64,000 bases of DNA from Paenibacillus sp. J2TS4 (lineage in GTDB: Bacteria; Bacillota; Bacilli; Paenibacillales; NBRC-103111). Under the pieces are notes generated by a model, which had not been told where the DNA came from, ran no database searches, and saw only the letters and a list, made by a program, of their open reading frames with translations. The DNA lies in assembly GCF_018403245.1 (NCBI RefSeq), contig NZ_BOSH01000007.1, positions 62,001-126,000 on the forward strand. The letters run 5' to 3'. A program made the position numbers and the translations under genes. This document shows, piece by piece, positions 26,363 through 36,779 of the stretch (the first letter of the stretch is position 1; the number at the start of each line of letters is the position of its first letter).

Positions 26363-26384
26363 AAAAAAGCAGCCGGTCGGCTGC
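26363..26384 (-). terminator. Intrinsic terminator (minus strand)
   Basis: GCAGCCGGTCGGCTGC is a near-perfect hairpin followed on the minus strand by TTTTTT. It serves the small gene at 26478-26693. Confidence 0.8.
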
Positions 26385-26477
26385 GCCATCTGAGCTGCAT
26401 CTGAATGGCCAAAAGTGTAAGGTGAAACACGAATTATTCAGCGCCCTCATCGAACGTCCCTTACTCCCAATATCCCT

Positions 26478-26693
26478 TTACTCCTGAATCGGATCCGGAA
26501 TCAGCCCGTCGTTCTTCAGCTCCGAGTTCGTTTTCATCCGCTCCATCGCTTTGCCGTGCTCCTTCATTTCCTTCAAATCGGGAGCCATCGATCCATTCAC
26601 TACTTCCTCAATCGTTCTCGTCGTGCCTCTGTGCTCATCAAGCACCTCCTGGCGAATAACCGTTTTCAAATCTTCATTGTTATAAGAAGCCAT
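26478..26693 (-). CDS. Small hypothetical protein (71 aa)
   Basis: The frame encodes a charged, hydrophilic protein, MASYNNEDLKTVIRQEVLDE and onward, with predicted helices and no membrane segment. It has a textbook ribosome site (AAGGAGG, nine bases before ATG) and its own terminator at 26363-26384, so it is very probably translated. I do not recognise a family or function. Confidence 0.75.
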   Translation of the reverse strand: MASYNNEDLKTVIRQEVLDEHRGTTRTIEEVVNGSMAPDLKEMKEHGKAMERMKTNSELKNDGLIPDPIQE

Positions 26694-27023
26694 GGTCCTA
26701 ACCTCCTTAAGTAGATTTTAGATATTAAGATGAAGCTGCTCCTAGTCCTTTGAAGCAAAAGTAGTTCTATGGAATTACTTCCCTATCGAGGACATTCGTA
26801 CCTAACAATCGGAATTGTTTGTTTTCCTGTGAAAAGCGGATTCATAGCAACTACCTTTCTATTAAAAAGCAGCTTTCAACAACCGTTTGCAGCTTGCGCT
26901 TCTCCGGTTCCAAGCTTTCTTCTTTGTTGCCGGACCTGGAGATTTAGAAATCCGATGAATGGCTGCAGCTATCTGCAAATATGCAGGTCATTTGGAAGAA
27001 ATTCAGTGAAATCGGCTAATGAA

Positions 27024-27405
27024 ACGCAAAAATGCGGGTAAATTTGGCCGTTCGGCCGAATTTCTGATTTTGATGGCAATTGACATGCACTTTTGCACGT
27101 CTTCTTCGATGTTTGCCGGATTCTTGCCAATCGACATGCATTTTTGCCTGTCTTTGACGCAATGCCGGCTCCCCGCTCAGGCTGCGGGTCTGTACAAGCA
27201 GCGCCTTGGAAAATAAGGGGTAAAAGTGCACTTGATTTCAGGTTTTGCTTCGCTTTTGGAAAACGGGGTGCATAAGTGCACCCTAATTTACCGAAAATCG
27301 GAGATTTTTCATAAAAGGAGAGATTAAAGGGCAGTTCTGCACCTTAATGAGATAAACATCGAAAATCGGCAATTTGAAGTGCATTTATGCGCCTTAATTC
27401 CCCAG
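27024..27405. repeat. Array of degenerate TGCA-type palindromic repeats
   Basis: The gap 26694-27909 contains no convincing gene. Within it, short palindromes of the form TGCA-N3/4-TGCA recur: CGCAAAAATGCG (27025), TGCACTTTTGCACG, TGCATTTTTGCCTG, GTGCATAAGTGCACC, GCAGTTCTGCACC and GTGCATTTATGCGCC. Several are followed by CTTAAT or CTAATT and by CGAAAATCGG. Spacing is 40-65 bases. Two units also share the flank CAAT-GACATGCA-TTTTGC. This resembles the repeated intergenic palindromes common in Paenibacillus; role unknown. Confidence 0.6.
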
Positions 27406-27909
27406 ACTTTTAGATACTTTATCTTTACCCTGTAAATCTATCATAGAAACATAGAGTTTCCATAAGCTGGGGGTAGCCTGAATACCGCAACAGAATGTAG
27501 AGTTCCATAGGAGCAGAGGGTAGAAGGTAGAAGGTAAGCTAACCTAAGAGGTATTGGAACATTGTCAGAACGGAATTACCCGTAAGATAGGGTAGCCCAT
27601 CGACTTCCCCTGTAACGGAAATACAACGCTCCTCAAAATAAAACAGCCGCTCCCCGAAAAATGGACTTCTCTTTGAAGTCTTTCCGGTAAGCGACTGTTC
27701 TGGATGCAGCTCTCCTTGATTGCAGACCAGCATCTCTTCAGCATAGTAGCTGTGTAAATTTGTATCTTAGCTCGCAACTTTCCGCTAACTTGCTTTACTA
27801 TAAGCTGTTACAAGCCTTATTACACCTTATCACGAGCTTCATTATAGGGCTTAATTACAAACTCCGCCCCCAAGCTTCATTAAGCATGTCGCAAGACATC
27901 CTGCAAGGC

Positions 27910-29337
<1,428 letters not shown>

Positions 29338-29575
29338 AGCTTAACTTCACCTCACCTCATTAATCTGCTCTCGTTTCCAAGGTTGTATCTCCGTCAGACA
29401 ACGCCACTTTCGCGCGGCTTGTAACTCGCGTGCAGCCCAAAACCTTTGAGCAGTTTCCCCTTGCCCGCTTCGCTGTTTAGCACAGCTTTTAGTTGCCTCT
29501 TTTAGTTGCCGGTTTAGTTGCGGCTTCTAGCCCACCTTCTGGCACAACTTTTAGTACAGCTTCTAGTACTGCTTT

Positions 29576-30718
29576 TTAGCACAGCTCGATAAGTCTCGCC
29601 AGCAGAGCGGATCTTCGTGGAATTTCCTCCAGCACTACGTATTCGTCGGGCGAATGGGCGTAATCTCCCCTGGCCCCCAGTCCATCCAGCGTCGGGGTTC
29701 CGCAAGCCGCCGTGAAATTGCCGTCGCTTACCCCGCCGGTACTCGCCTCGCTCATGGTCAACCCGAGCTCCTCGGTTCCGATCCGGTGAGCCAGCCGGTA
29801 CAGCTCGGCGATCTGCTCCGTCCGTTCCATTGGAGGACGGGTCATGCGGCCGGTCAGCGTCACCCGCGTCCCCTGCATGATCGGACGCAGCGCGAACAGT
29901 GCCGCCTCAACCCGCTCGGCCTCCTCCGCTGTCTGCACCCGCACATCGATTTCCGCCTCCGCCCGATCCGCTACCACATTGCTGCCAATTCCGCCCTGGA
30001 CGATGCCGACATTCACCGTCGTTCCTAAGTTGTAATCCGTCAGCTCGTGAAGGCGTTGAATTTGGTAGGACAGCTCTTGAATCGCGGAGATGCCCTTCTG
30101 CGGGTCTACTCCGGCATGAGCGGAGACGCCCTGGATGACCATTTTGTAGCGGCCGCTTCCTTTGCGCGATGTTTTCAATGCTCCGGTCGGCTCCAGTGGA
30201 GGCTCCAATACAAAAGCGACCTCGGACAACCGCGCTTGCTCTTCCATTCGTTGGCGCGAGGTCGGGCTGCCGATCTCTTCGTCGCTGTTGATAAAGAAGA
30301 CCAAAGTCTTGTCTTCGGGAAACCGGCCCTGCTCCTGAAGTGCCTTAATGGCAAAAATGGCCTGCAACAACCCGCACTTCATATCATATACGCCAGGACC
30401 GTACGCTTTTCCTTCATGGATGCGAAATGGCCGTTTGACCGCCTCTCCCTCCGGCCACACCGTATCGTAATGACCGATTAGCAGGATCCGCCGAGCCCCG
30501 TTCCCTACAGTACAGATCAAGGGGTCTCCATATGTTTCATTAGCAAGTCTATCCACCTGTCCGCCAATCAAACGCCGGAGTAAATCGGCGTACCAATCAG
30601 ACATCCGGTCGCCGTGGAGCTTGCTTTCCGAAGGGGAGTCCATATTGACGCTTTCCTCCAGCAGCTCCAGCAGCTCGGGCATGTAGGTATTCATTTGATT
30701 CATTAAGATTGAAGACAT
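29576..30718 (-). CDS. M20-family metallopeptidase (carboxypeptidase G2-like)
   Basis: The 380-residue enzyme has the metal ligands of M20 peptidases: His in LLIGHYDTVWPEG, bridging Asp in YGPGVYDMKCG, the catalytic pair in FFINSDEEIGS, Glu in FVLEPP, and His in GDYAHSPDEYV. The dimerisation lid lies between about 175 and 290. CPG2-like enzymes remove C-terminal glutamate or hydrolyse N-acyl amino acids. It is the last gene of the importer operon 30738-34615, starting 19 bases after the permease stop. It probably hydrolyses the imported compound, which suggests a peptide-like or N-acylated amino acid substrate. That link is inference. Confidence 0.92.
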   Translation of the reverse strand: MSSILMNQMNTYMPELLELLEESVNMDSPSESKLHGDRMSDWYADLLRRLIGGQVDRLANETYGDPLICTVGNGARRILLIGHYDTVWPEGEAVKRPFRIHEGKAYGPGVYDMKCGLLQAIFAIKALQEQGRFPEDKTLVFFINSDEEIGSPTSRQRMEEQARLSEVAFVLEPPLEPTGALKTSRKGSGRYKMVIQGVSAHAGVDPQKGISAIQELSYQIQRLHELTDYNLGTTVNVGIVQGGIGSNVVADRAEAEIDVRVQTAEEAERVEAALFALRPIMQGTRVTLTGRMTRPPMERTEQIAELYRLAHRIGTEELGLTMSEASTGGVSDGNFTAACGTPTLDGLGARGDYAHSPDEYVVLEEIPRRSALLARLIELC

Positions 30719-30737
30719 AAAAATTAGGACAACTCCA

Positions 30738-31544
30738 TTAGTGTGATTGACTGTTCGTTCCGAACAGCCGGTCTAGCCCATAAACCCGTTCCAGCAGATA
30801 GATAAACACCAGACTCAGCAAAATAACTACAGAAGAAACAGAGGCGACCAGCGGATCGAGAGTCTCCTGCATATAGTTAAAGATCGCCAGAGGCAGCGTC
30901 GTTGTATTCGGGGAGACAAGAAACAGCGACACGGTCACATTATCGAACGAAGTGAGGAACGAGAAGATCAAGCCCGACAGGATCGCCGGACGCAAGAGCG
31001 GGAGCGTGATATCCCAGAATACCTGGATGGGCTTGGCGCCCATAATATAAGCGGCCCTTTCCAGTGTATAGTCAAAGGAGCTCAGCCCCGTAAGCGTCAG
31101 CCGGACGACATAAGGAATCGAAATCAGAATGTGAGCCAGGAACAAGCCGCCAAAGGTGCCTCCCAACCCTATTTTGGTAAAAAACAGCAGCGCCGCAATC
31201 CCGATAATAATGGCCGGCACCGTTAACGGAGAAAGCAGCAGCCCGTTGATAAAGCCTTTACCCGGGATTCTGTACTTGTGAAGCGCCAGCGCCGCAATCG
31301 ATCCGATCAGCGTCGATACGACCGCAGTCAATGCAGCCAATTGCAGGCTGAAAAAGAAGGCTTCGATAAATTCCGGCCGATCCAGGATCCTCTTATACCA
31401 TTGAAAGGAAAACCCTTCTGGCGGAAAAGATAAATAGGCCGTGTAGGTAAAGGAGGTCGGAATGATAACGAGCAGTGGGGAAATGACCGCGAACAATATC
31501 ATAAACGAGACCAGTCCCAACCAGGAAAATCGCAATTTCTTCAT
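30738..31544 (-). CDS. ABC transporter permease (PotC type)
   Basis: The 268-residue protein has six hydrophobic helices and the coupling loop ERAAYIMGAKPIQVFWDITLPLLRPAILSGLIF, typical of PotC-like permeases of spermidine/putrescine-type importers. Its ATG overlaps the stop of the upstream permease in ATGA, indicating translational coupling. It forms the channel together with 31541-32407, driven by the ATPase at 32410. The substrate is probably not a polyamine, given the linked M20 peptidase. Confidence 0.92.
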   Translation of the reverse strand: MKKLRFSWLGLVSFMILFAVISPLLVIIPTSFTYTAYLSFPPEGFSFQWYKRILDRPEFIEAFFFSLQLAALTAVVSTLIGSIAALALHKYRIPGKGFINGLLLSPLTVPAIIIGIAALLFFTKIGLGGTFGGLFLAHILISIPYVVRLTLTGLSSFDYTLERAAYIMGAKPIQVFWDITLPLLRPAILSGLIFSFLTSFDNVTVSLFLVSPNTTTLPLAIFNYMQETLDPLVASVSSVVILLSLVFIYLLERVYGLDRLFGTNSQSH

Positions 31545-32407
31545 GAGGAAAACACCTCTTTATACCGTTTCGTCTCTACCAGCCTCGTAAACAAAGTTAC
31601 CAAGGCAACGGTGGAGCCCAGCAGCAGAAAGGCGAGCGCCGCTCCTAGCGGCCAGTTCAAGGTCGCCATAATTTTCTCATAGGTGATCACCGGCATTACC
31701 TTCACCGACGTTCCGCCCATCAGTGCCGGAGTGACGAACGCGCTCATCGACAAACTGAACACAAGCGTAGTCCCCGCCACAATTCCCGGCAAGCTGAGCG
31801 GCAGAGTGATCGTCAGGAAGGTTGTAAACCGGGATGCCCCCAGGATCCCGGCCGCTTTATGAAGGGACGGGTCTACCGAGTACAGGCTGGTCGCAATGGC
31901 CAGCACCATATAAACGATAAAAGCGTCGGTCAAACCGATGATAACCCCCAGCTCGTTATACAATAATCGCAGCGGCTCTTGGATAATTCCAAGCTTTATG
32001 AGCGTATTGTTGATCCAGCCTTTGTCGCCGAGAATGACGACCCAACCGAAGTTGCGGATGACAACGCTGATCAGATGCGGGGAAATGATTAGAAAGGTTA
32101 CGAATCCCCGAACTTTGCCGGAGGCCTTGGACATGAACAGGGCTACCGGATAGGCGAGCACCAGACAGCTGATGACGGTCAGCAGGCTGACTTTGATCGT
32201 TCGCCACATAATTTGCAGATAGTAAGGGTCCTGCACAAATAATAAATAATTGGCTATAGTGAATTGCTGCTCCTCATCCTGAAAGCTAAGCAGAAAGATA
32301 TAGATCATCGGGATGATAAAGACACCTAGCAGAATAATCATAGCGGGAGCTAACAGCAATAACGGCGCCCGGTTCATGAGGCGGTTCGCTCTTGTAGAAG
32401 AAGCCAT
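31541..32407 (-). CDS. ABC transporter permease (PotB type)
   Basis: The 288-residue permease has six hydrophobic helices and the coupling loop HKAAGILGASRFTTFLTITLPLSLPGIVAGTTLVF. It starts two bases after the ATPase stop with AAAGGAGAG upstream. It is the PotB/PotH-like partner in the importer operon. Confidence 0.92.
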   Translation of the reverse strand: MASSTRANRLMNRAPLLLLAPAMIILLGVFIIPMIYIFLLSFQDEEQQFTIANYLLFVQDPYYLQIMWRTIKVSLLTVISCLVLAYPVALFMSKASGKVRGFVTFLIISPHLISVVIRNFGWVVILGDKGWINNTLIKLGIIQEPLRLLYNELGVIIGLTDAFIVYMVLAIATSLYSVDPSLHKAAGILGASRFTTFLTITLPLSLPGIVAGTTLVFSLSMSAFVTPALMGGTSVKVMPVITYEKIMATLNWPLGAALAFLLLGSTVALVTLFTRLVETKRYKEVFSS

Positions 32408-32409
32408 AG

Positions 32410-33504
32410 TTAGCTCTCCTTTCTCGCAAAGACGAAGGTGTCATCCGCTTCCCACTGTACGATGGCTTGCCGGCCGGCTTCCATCGATCGATTCCCTTCC
32501 GTCGCGGAGAGCCGAACGGACAGGTTCCCTGCTCCGGTATTCACTACACATTCCGTAAAGGAGCCCAGGAAGGAGGTCAATTGGACGGTTCCCTGCAAAC
32601 GGTTGTCTCGGGCGGCGCCACCTTCCAAATCGAGGAACATCTTCTCCGGGCGGACATAGACCGATACAGATTCGTTAGCAGCAAAGGCTTTGCCACGGGC
32701 GTTAGCAACAACCACATCTCCCTGATCCAAAGCAATGGTAACGGTCTGCCCGTTGTGACTTTGCACTTTGCCGCTCATTTGATTGGACTTCCCGATAAAA
32801 GTGTGAACGAACTCGGTGGCCGGCTGGTTATAAATTTCCCATGGAGTGCCGATCTGCTCGATCTTCCCGTGACTAATGACCACGATCCGGTCAGACAGAT
32901 AGAGCGCCTCCTCCTGATCGTGAGTGACGAAGATAGTCGTCACGCCTATTTCCTGATGCAGCCGTTTGATTTCATCCCTCAGCTCCTCGCGCAATTTGGC
33001 GTCCAGGTTGCTGAGCGGCTCATCGAGGAGCAGCAGCGAAGGCTCTGTAACGAGCGCGCGGGCAATGGCAATCCGCTGACGCTGTCCGCCCGAGAGCTGC
33101 TTCGGATAGCGGTCGGCTACGTGGGGGAGCTTAACGATCTCCAGCACTCTCTGCACCCTCTCGCGTATTTGCGGCTTGGGCACCTTTCTCAGCTTGAGGC
33201 CGTAGGCGACGTTCTGCTCCACCGTCATGTGCGGAAACAAGGAGTACGTCTGAAACACCATGCCGAGATCCCGCTTGTTGGAGGGGACACCGTTCATCCG
33301 CTTCCCTTTAATTCGCAGCTCTCCGCCATCCGGTTCGAGGAAGCCGGCAATCATGTTTAGAGTCGTCGTCTTTCCGCACCCGGAAGGCCCGAGGAAGGAG
33401 ATGCATTCTCCTTGCTCGACCTCCAGATTAAAGTCGTCAACCACCACGTTTGCACCAAAGCTTTTCTGTATATGAAGCAGTTCAACATCTAATTTTTTAG
33501 TCAA
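32410..33504 (-). CDS. ABC transporter ATP-binding protein (PotA type)
   Basis: The 364-residue ATPase shows Walker A GPSGCGKTTTL, the signature LSGGQRQRIAIARAL, Walker B LLLLDEPLSNLD and the switch histidine in IFVTHDQEEAL. A C-terminal TOBE domain (about 270-364) is typical of PotA/MalK-like subunits. It starts at TTG 33504, with AGGTGAT three bases before. It energises the permeases encoded downstream. Unlike the two sugar importers of this window, this system carries its own ATPase. Confidence 0.95.
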   Translation of the reverse strand: MTKKLDVELLHIQKSFGANVVVDDFNLEVEQGECISFLGPSGCGKTTTLNMIAGFLEPDGGELRIKGKRMNGVPSNKRDLGMVFQTYSLFPHMTVEQNVAYGLKLRKVPKPQIRERVQRVLEIVKLPHVADRYPKQLSGGQRQRIAIARALVTEPSLLLLDEPLSNLDAKLREELRDEIKRLHQEIGVTTIFVTHDQEEALYLSDRIVVISHGKIEQIGTPWEIYNQPATEFVHTFIGKSNQMSGKVQSHNGQTVTIALDQGDVVVANARGKAFAANESVSVYVRPEKMFLDLEGGAARDNRLQGTVQLTSFLGSFTECVVNTGAGNLSVRLSATEGNRSMEAGRQAIVQWEADDTFVFARKES

Positions 33505-33517
33505 AAGATCACCTGTT

Positions 33518-34615
33518 TCATTTTCCGGTTACCGGAGCGATTTCTTTGTTAAAACGATCCAGCCAAGCCGACATATTTTGTCCGATCGCTTCATAGTCGG
33601 TTTTTACAATTTTATTGCGGTCAAAATCCAGCTTTTGGGCAATATCGTCCGGAAGCTTAACTTCGGTGGCCGGATGATAGTACAATTTAGTGCCGTAAAG
33701 CGTCTGAACCTCGTCACTCAGCAGGAAGTCGATGAATAAATCAGTGGCTGCGGTGTTCTTGGCATTTTTAACTTTGGAGGCGACATTCGGAACAATCGGC
33801 GCGCCTTCCTTCGGGATGACAAACTCGAGATCCAGCCCGGCATCCGCTTGAACGAGACTGCGAGCCATCGTCCATGCCGTATATACTGCTGATTTATTTT
33901 GCAGATTCTGCTGCAATTGGGCGGCGCTTTTAGCGAAGGTCGGCATGTAGCCTGCAATCGTTTTCAGCTTCTCAAAGCCCGGGTCCATATTTTGCTCGTT
34001 GCCGCCATTGGCGTAAGCCAGCATAATGAGAGCTGAGCGGCCAAAGTTGCTGGAGATTTCGGTCAAAGTGATGTTCCCTTTCATCTCTGGGAGCGCCAGA
34101 TCGTTCCAGGACTCCGGAATCGGGAGGCCCTTTGCTTTAACCTCTTCGGCTTGATAAGAAATCCCCATGGGAGTAAAATTAACCGTCACCCCGCTGTTCT
34201 CGCTAATGGCCAGATTGTCCATTACGTTTTTCATATTCGGAATATCCTGCTCTACGAGCGGCTCCCATAGACCCGCTTTGCGGCCGGTTTCTTGCTCACC
34301 GCCTTCGATGATGACAAGGTCAATTTGCGGAGCGGCCTGCTGCGCTTTGACTTTGGCGACGATTTCTGTAGACACGCCGGAAACATAGCTTAATTTGACG
34401 TCTGGATATTTTTCGTTAAACTTCTTAAAAATTTCATCCTTCATCAAATTCTCTACCGTAGCCCCGTTCCCCGCGACGACCAGTTGGGCTTCCGGCTTAT
34501 TCCCTCCATCCGGGCTCACAGCCGCATCCGGCGCTTTGTCCTTCGCTCCGCAACCCGCCATCAATGTACCGATTAGCGTTACTGCAGCTAATATACTTAC
34601 GACCCTCTTCTTCAT
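33518..34615 (-). CDS. ABC transporter substrate-binding lipoprotein (PotD-like)
   Basis: The 365-residue protein begins MKKRVVSILAAVTLIGTLMA, followed by GCGAKD, a lipoprotein signal with lipobox MAGC. The mature part follows the PotD/AfuA-like family 8 pattern (VVAGNGATVENLMKDEIFKKFNEKYPDVKL, IDLVIIEGGEQETGRKAGLWEPL). AGGAGGTAGG precedes ATG. It is first in the operon; its promoter and operator lie at 34640-34716. The ligand is unknown; polyamine-binding residues could not be assigned by eye. Confidence 0.92.
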   Translation of the reverse strand: MKKRVVSILAAVTLIGTLMAGCGAKDKAPDAAVSPDGGNKPEAQLVVAGNGATVENLMKDEIFKKFNEKYPDVKLSYVSGVSTEIVAKVKAQQAAPQIDLVIIEGGEQETGRKAGLWEPLVEQDIPNMKNVMDNLAISENSGVTVNFTPMGISYQAEEVKAKGLPIPESWNDLALPEMKGNITLTEISSNFGRSALIMLAYANGGNEQNMDPGFEKLKTIAGYMPTFAKSAAQLQQNLQNKSAVYTAWTMARSLVQADAGLDLEFVIPKEGAPIVPNVASKVKNAKNTAATDLFIDFLLSDEVQTLYGTKLYYHPATEVKLPDDIAQKLDFDRNKIVKTDYEAIGQNMSAWLDRFNKEIAPVTGK

Positions 34616-34639
34616 ACCCTACCTCCTGAATTCAAGTTC

Positions 34640-34716
34640 GTTCACCTATAGTGAACATCGTTTACTATATAGAAAAAGTATACTAGGATTTTAGCATGGC
34701 TTTAAAGCGATTTCAA
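34640..34716 (-). promoter_or_regulatory. Importer promoter and overlapping palindromic operator
   Basis: On the minus strand TTGAAA (34711-34716), a 17-base spacer and TAAAAT (34688-34693) form a good promoter. Between it and the binding-protein start lie two overlapping palindromes: GTTCAC-CTATA-GTGAAC (34640-34656, perfect) and TATAGTGAAC-ATC-GTTTACTATA (34647-34669, one mismatch). They share a central half-site. Downstream of the start point, they fit repression by the adjacent IclR protein; this is inference. Confidence 0.65.
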
Positions 34717-34848
34717 TAATAAAATTGATTAAACCGGTTTTCAAAAAACAAGGAGCATTTCCCAGGTCATCTGTCCAAGAGGAGAGCTCTTGTGATAAAC
34801 TAGGTCTGATGTTGGCCATGAACATTATTTCACAAAGGAAGGGTTTCC

Positions 34849-35610
34849 ATGGAAAATTACTTGTCATCCGTCAAAAATAGCTGCAGACTGCTCAAATTAT
34901 TTCTCGAGTCTCCCAAAGAATTAGGAGTTTCCGAATTGAGCCGGATGCTTAATCTCTCCAAAGGAGCCGTCCATAAATTGCTTGCCACGTTGGAAAGCGA
35001 GGGCTTTATCCGGCAAAATCCGGCCAATAAACAATATGCCTTGGGCTATACTCTTCTGGAATTGGGCAACAAAGTGCTGCAAAACCATGATTTGGTTGAA
35101 ATCGCCCGCCCTTACCTGCGCCAACTGGCCGATAAAACTAAAGAACTCGTCTGTCTCTGTGTAATCGACGGGAGAGACGCCATCTACGTTTATCGGATCG
35201 ATTCGCAGCACCCTATCCGATTCACGGTCGATATACACCGGCGTTTTCCGTTATATGCTACCAGCGCTTCGAGATCTATTCTCGCCTTCCAATCGGATGA
35301 CTTTATTGATTCGATCCTCTCGGAAGAGATTAAAGCGTTTACCGAACATTCGATTATAGATCCCGCCGCTCTGAAGCAAAGGCTGAACAAGATTCGCGCA
35401 GAAGGAAGCGAAATGAGCTCCAATATGAGAAATATCGGAGTCACCGGTGTCGCTGCGCCAATTTATGACTCCGCTGCCCAAGTGGTTGCTTCGGTCAGCT
35501 TGATCGGGCCGACCGATCGGATTATTCCACAGGCCGATTTTCTCCGCAATTGCATTCTGGAGACTACTGCCATCATCTCATCCGGCATTGGATATAACCA
35601 CCCGGTCTAG
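34849..35610 (+). CDS. IclR-family transcriptional regulator
   Basis: The 253-residue protein has an N-terminal winged helix-turn-helix (KNSCRLLKLFLESPKELGVSELSRMLNLSKGAVHKLLATLESEGFI, about 8-53) and the C-terminal IclR effector-binding domain (about 75-250, with SRSILAFQ and RNIGVTGVAAPIYD). AAGGAAGGG precedes ATG. It is transcribed divergently from the importer/M20 peptidase operon, so it probably controls it in response to the imported substrate or a product. No gene follows on the same strand before the purine riboswitch. Confidence 0.92.
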   Translation: MENYLSSVKNSCRLLKLFLESPKELGVSELSRMLNLSKGAVHKLLATLESEGFIRQNPANKQYALGYTLLELGNKVLQNHDLVEIARPYLRQLADKTKELVCLCVIDGRDAIYVYRIDSQHPIRFTVDIHRRFPLYATSASRSILAFQSDDFIDSILSEEIKAFTEHSIIDPAALKQRLNKIRAEGSEMSSNMRNIGVTGVAAPIYDSAAQVVASVSLIGPTDRIIPQADFLRNCILETTAIISSGIGYNHPV

Positions 35611-35880
35611 ACCGGGTTCAAGTCGTTTCACCTCTTTCGCCCAACTAGAAGGTTTCGAGAGCAATGAGGTGCATTTTTACTCTATTTCCCTCAATTGATA
35701 CTTTCGGGACGAAATAGATGTATGTACTTTCACTTCATTTCAGCCTAGTTGGAGCTGTGTGCGCTTTCACAAAAGCGAACGATTTCAACTTTTTTACAAT
35801 TAATAGTTCGTCTTTCGGCAAAACCCCCTCTTCCTTTTTGACAAAGGATAGAGTATACTTACACCATAAAATTGAATTGC

Positions 35881-36042
35881 CGCTCGTATAATGGCAGGAA
35901 TTGGCCTGCGAGTCTCTACCCGGTCACCGGAAATGACCGGACTACGAGTGAATGCGTCTGTTTTGTCGTTGTTTTTTCCATTCACTCGAGGGACAAGCCT
36001 GACTAGAGGTCGGGTTTGGTTCGCTCGAGTTTTTTATTTTTC
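35881..36042 (+). promoter_or_regulatory. Purine riboswitch, guanine/xanthine-type, with terminator
   Basis: The aptamer at 35881-35951 has P1 (CGCTCGTA/TACGAGTG) and the conserved core TATAATGGCAGG, GAGTCTCTACC and GACTACGAG. The cytosine at the specificity position (ACTACG) marks guanine-type rather than adenine-type recognition. The terminator runs from CTCGAG at 35985 to CTCGAG at 36029, with a long imperfect stem, then TTTTTTATTTTT. CGAGTGAATG (35945-35954) can instead pair with CATTCACTCG (35979-35988) as antiterminator. Guanine would turn off xpt-pbuX. TTGACA at 35838 has no well-spaced -10, so the promoter is unresolved. Confidence 0.95.
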
Positions 36043-36164
36043 ATATGAAGTACGGCTCGGTAACTCGATTGCCCCTGAATGCTTTGACAGCTACTGAATA
36101 ACACTTTAAATTACCTTATATCACCTAAATTACAAGCCAACAAAGAAATTGGATGGAGGGTATC

Positions 36165-36779
36165 ATGAAACAACTACAGGAAAAAATATTAGCCGAAGGA
36201 ATAGTTCTATCCGACCATGTTCTCAAAGTCGATTCCTTCCTTAATCATCAGATCGATCCGCAGCTAATGCTGGCCATCGGCAAAGAATTCGTCAGCCGAT
36301 TCAGCGGGGAGCCAATAACCAAGGTATTAACCATCGAGTCGTCGGGAATCGCCCCGGCCGTCATGGCCGCGATGCTGCTTAATGTGCCCTTAATCTTTGC
36401 CCGCAAACAAAAATCGCTGACTCTGCAGGACAACCTCCATATAGAGCAAGTCCATTCCTATACGAAGCAAGTAACTAACGAAATCTCCGTTTCCAAAAAG
36501 TTTATCGAAGAACAGGACAAGGTTCTCATTATCGATGATTTTCTGGCTCATGGCGAGGCTGCGTTTGGTCTGGCTAATATTGTGCAGAAAGCCGGAGCCG
36601 AAGTGGTAGGTATCGGCATTGTCATTGAAAAATCATTCCAGAACGGCAGCGCCAGGCTGACTGAAGCGGGCTTCCGGGTCGAATCCCTGGCTCGGGTGCA
36701 GTCTTTGTCCGAGGGGCAAGTCCGTTTTGCAGAGGATCGTTTAATTCTCAGCGCAGAGGAGAGCAATGGTCATGCGTAA
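36165..36779 (+). CDS. xpt: Xanthine phosphoribosyltransferase
   Basis: The 204-residue enzyme converts xanthine plus PRPP to XMP in purine salvage. The type I phosphoribosyltransferase PRPP loop is KVLIIDDFLAHGEA, and the family N-terminus MKQLQEKILAEGIVLSDHVLKVDSFLNHQIDP is conserved. I chose ATG 36165 with GGAGGG four bases upstream; an in-frame ATG lies 12 bases earlier. It is controlled by the guanine riboswitch and overlaps pbuX by 14 bases, so the two are co-expressed as in Bacillus. Confidence 0.96.
   Translation: MKQLQEKILAEGIVLSDHVLKVDSFLNHQIDPQLMLAIGKEFVSRFSGEPITKVLTIESSGIAPAVMAAMLLNVPLIFARKQKSLTLQDNLHIEQVHSYTKQVTNEISVSKKFIEEQDKVLIIDDFLAHGEAAFGLANIVQKAGAEVVGIGIVIEKSFQNGSARLTEAGFRVESLARVQSLSEGQVRFAEDRLILSAEESNGHA

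Noticed and set aside
27539..27777. Two overlapping minus-strand frames of 64 and 70 codons
   Set aside because: No ribosome site, no family resemblance, and mutually exclusive frames in a gene-free region.
32467..33360. Plus-strand open frame of 297 codons
   Set aside because: Antisense to the PotA-type ATPase gene, which has full ABC motifs.
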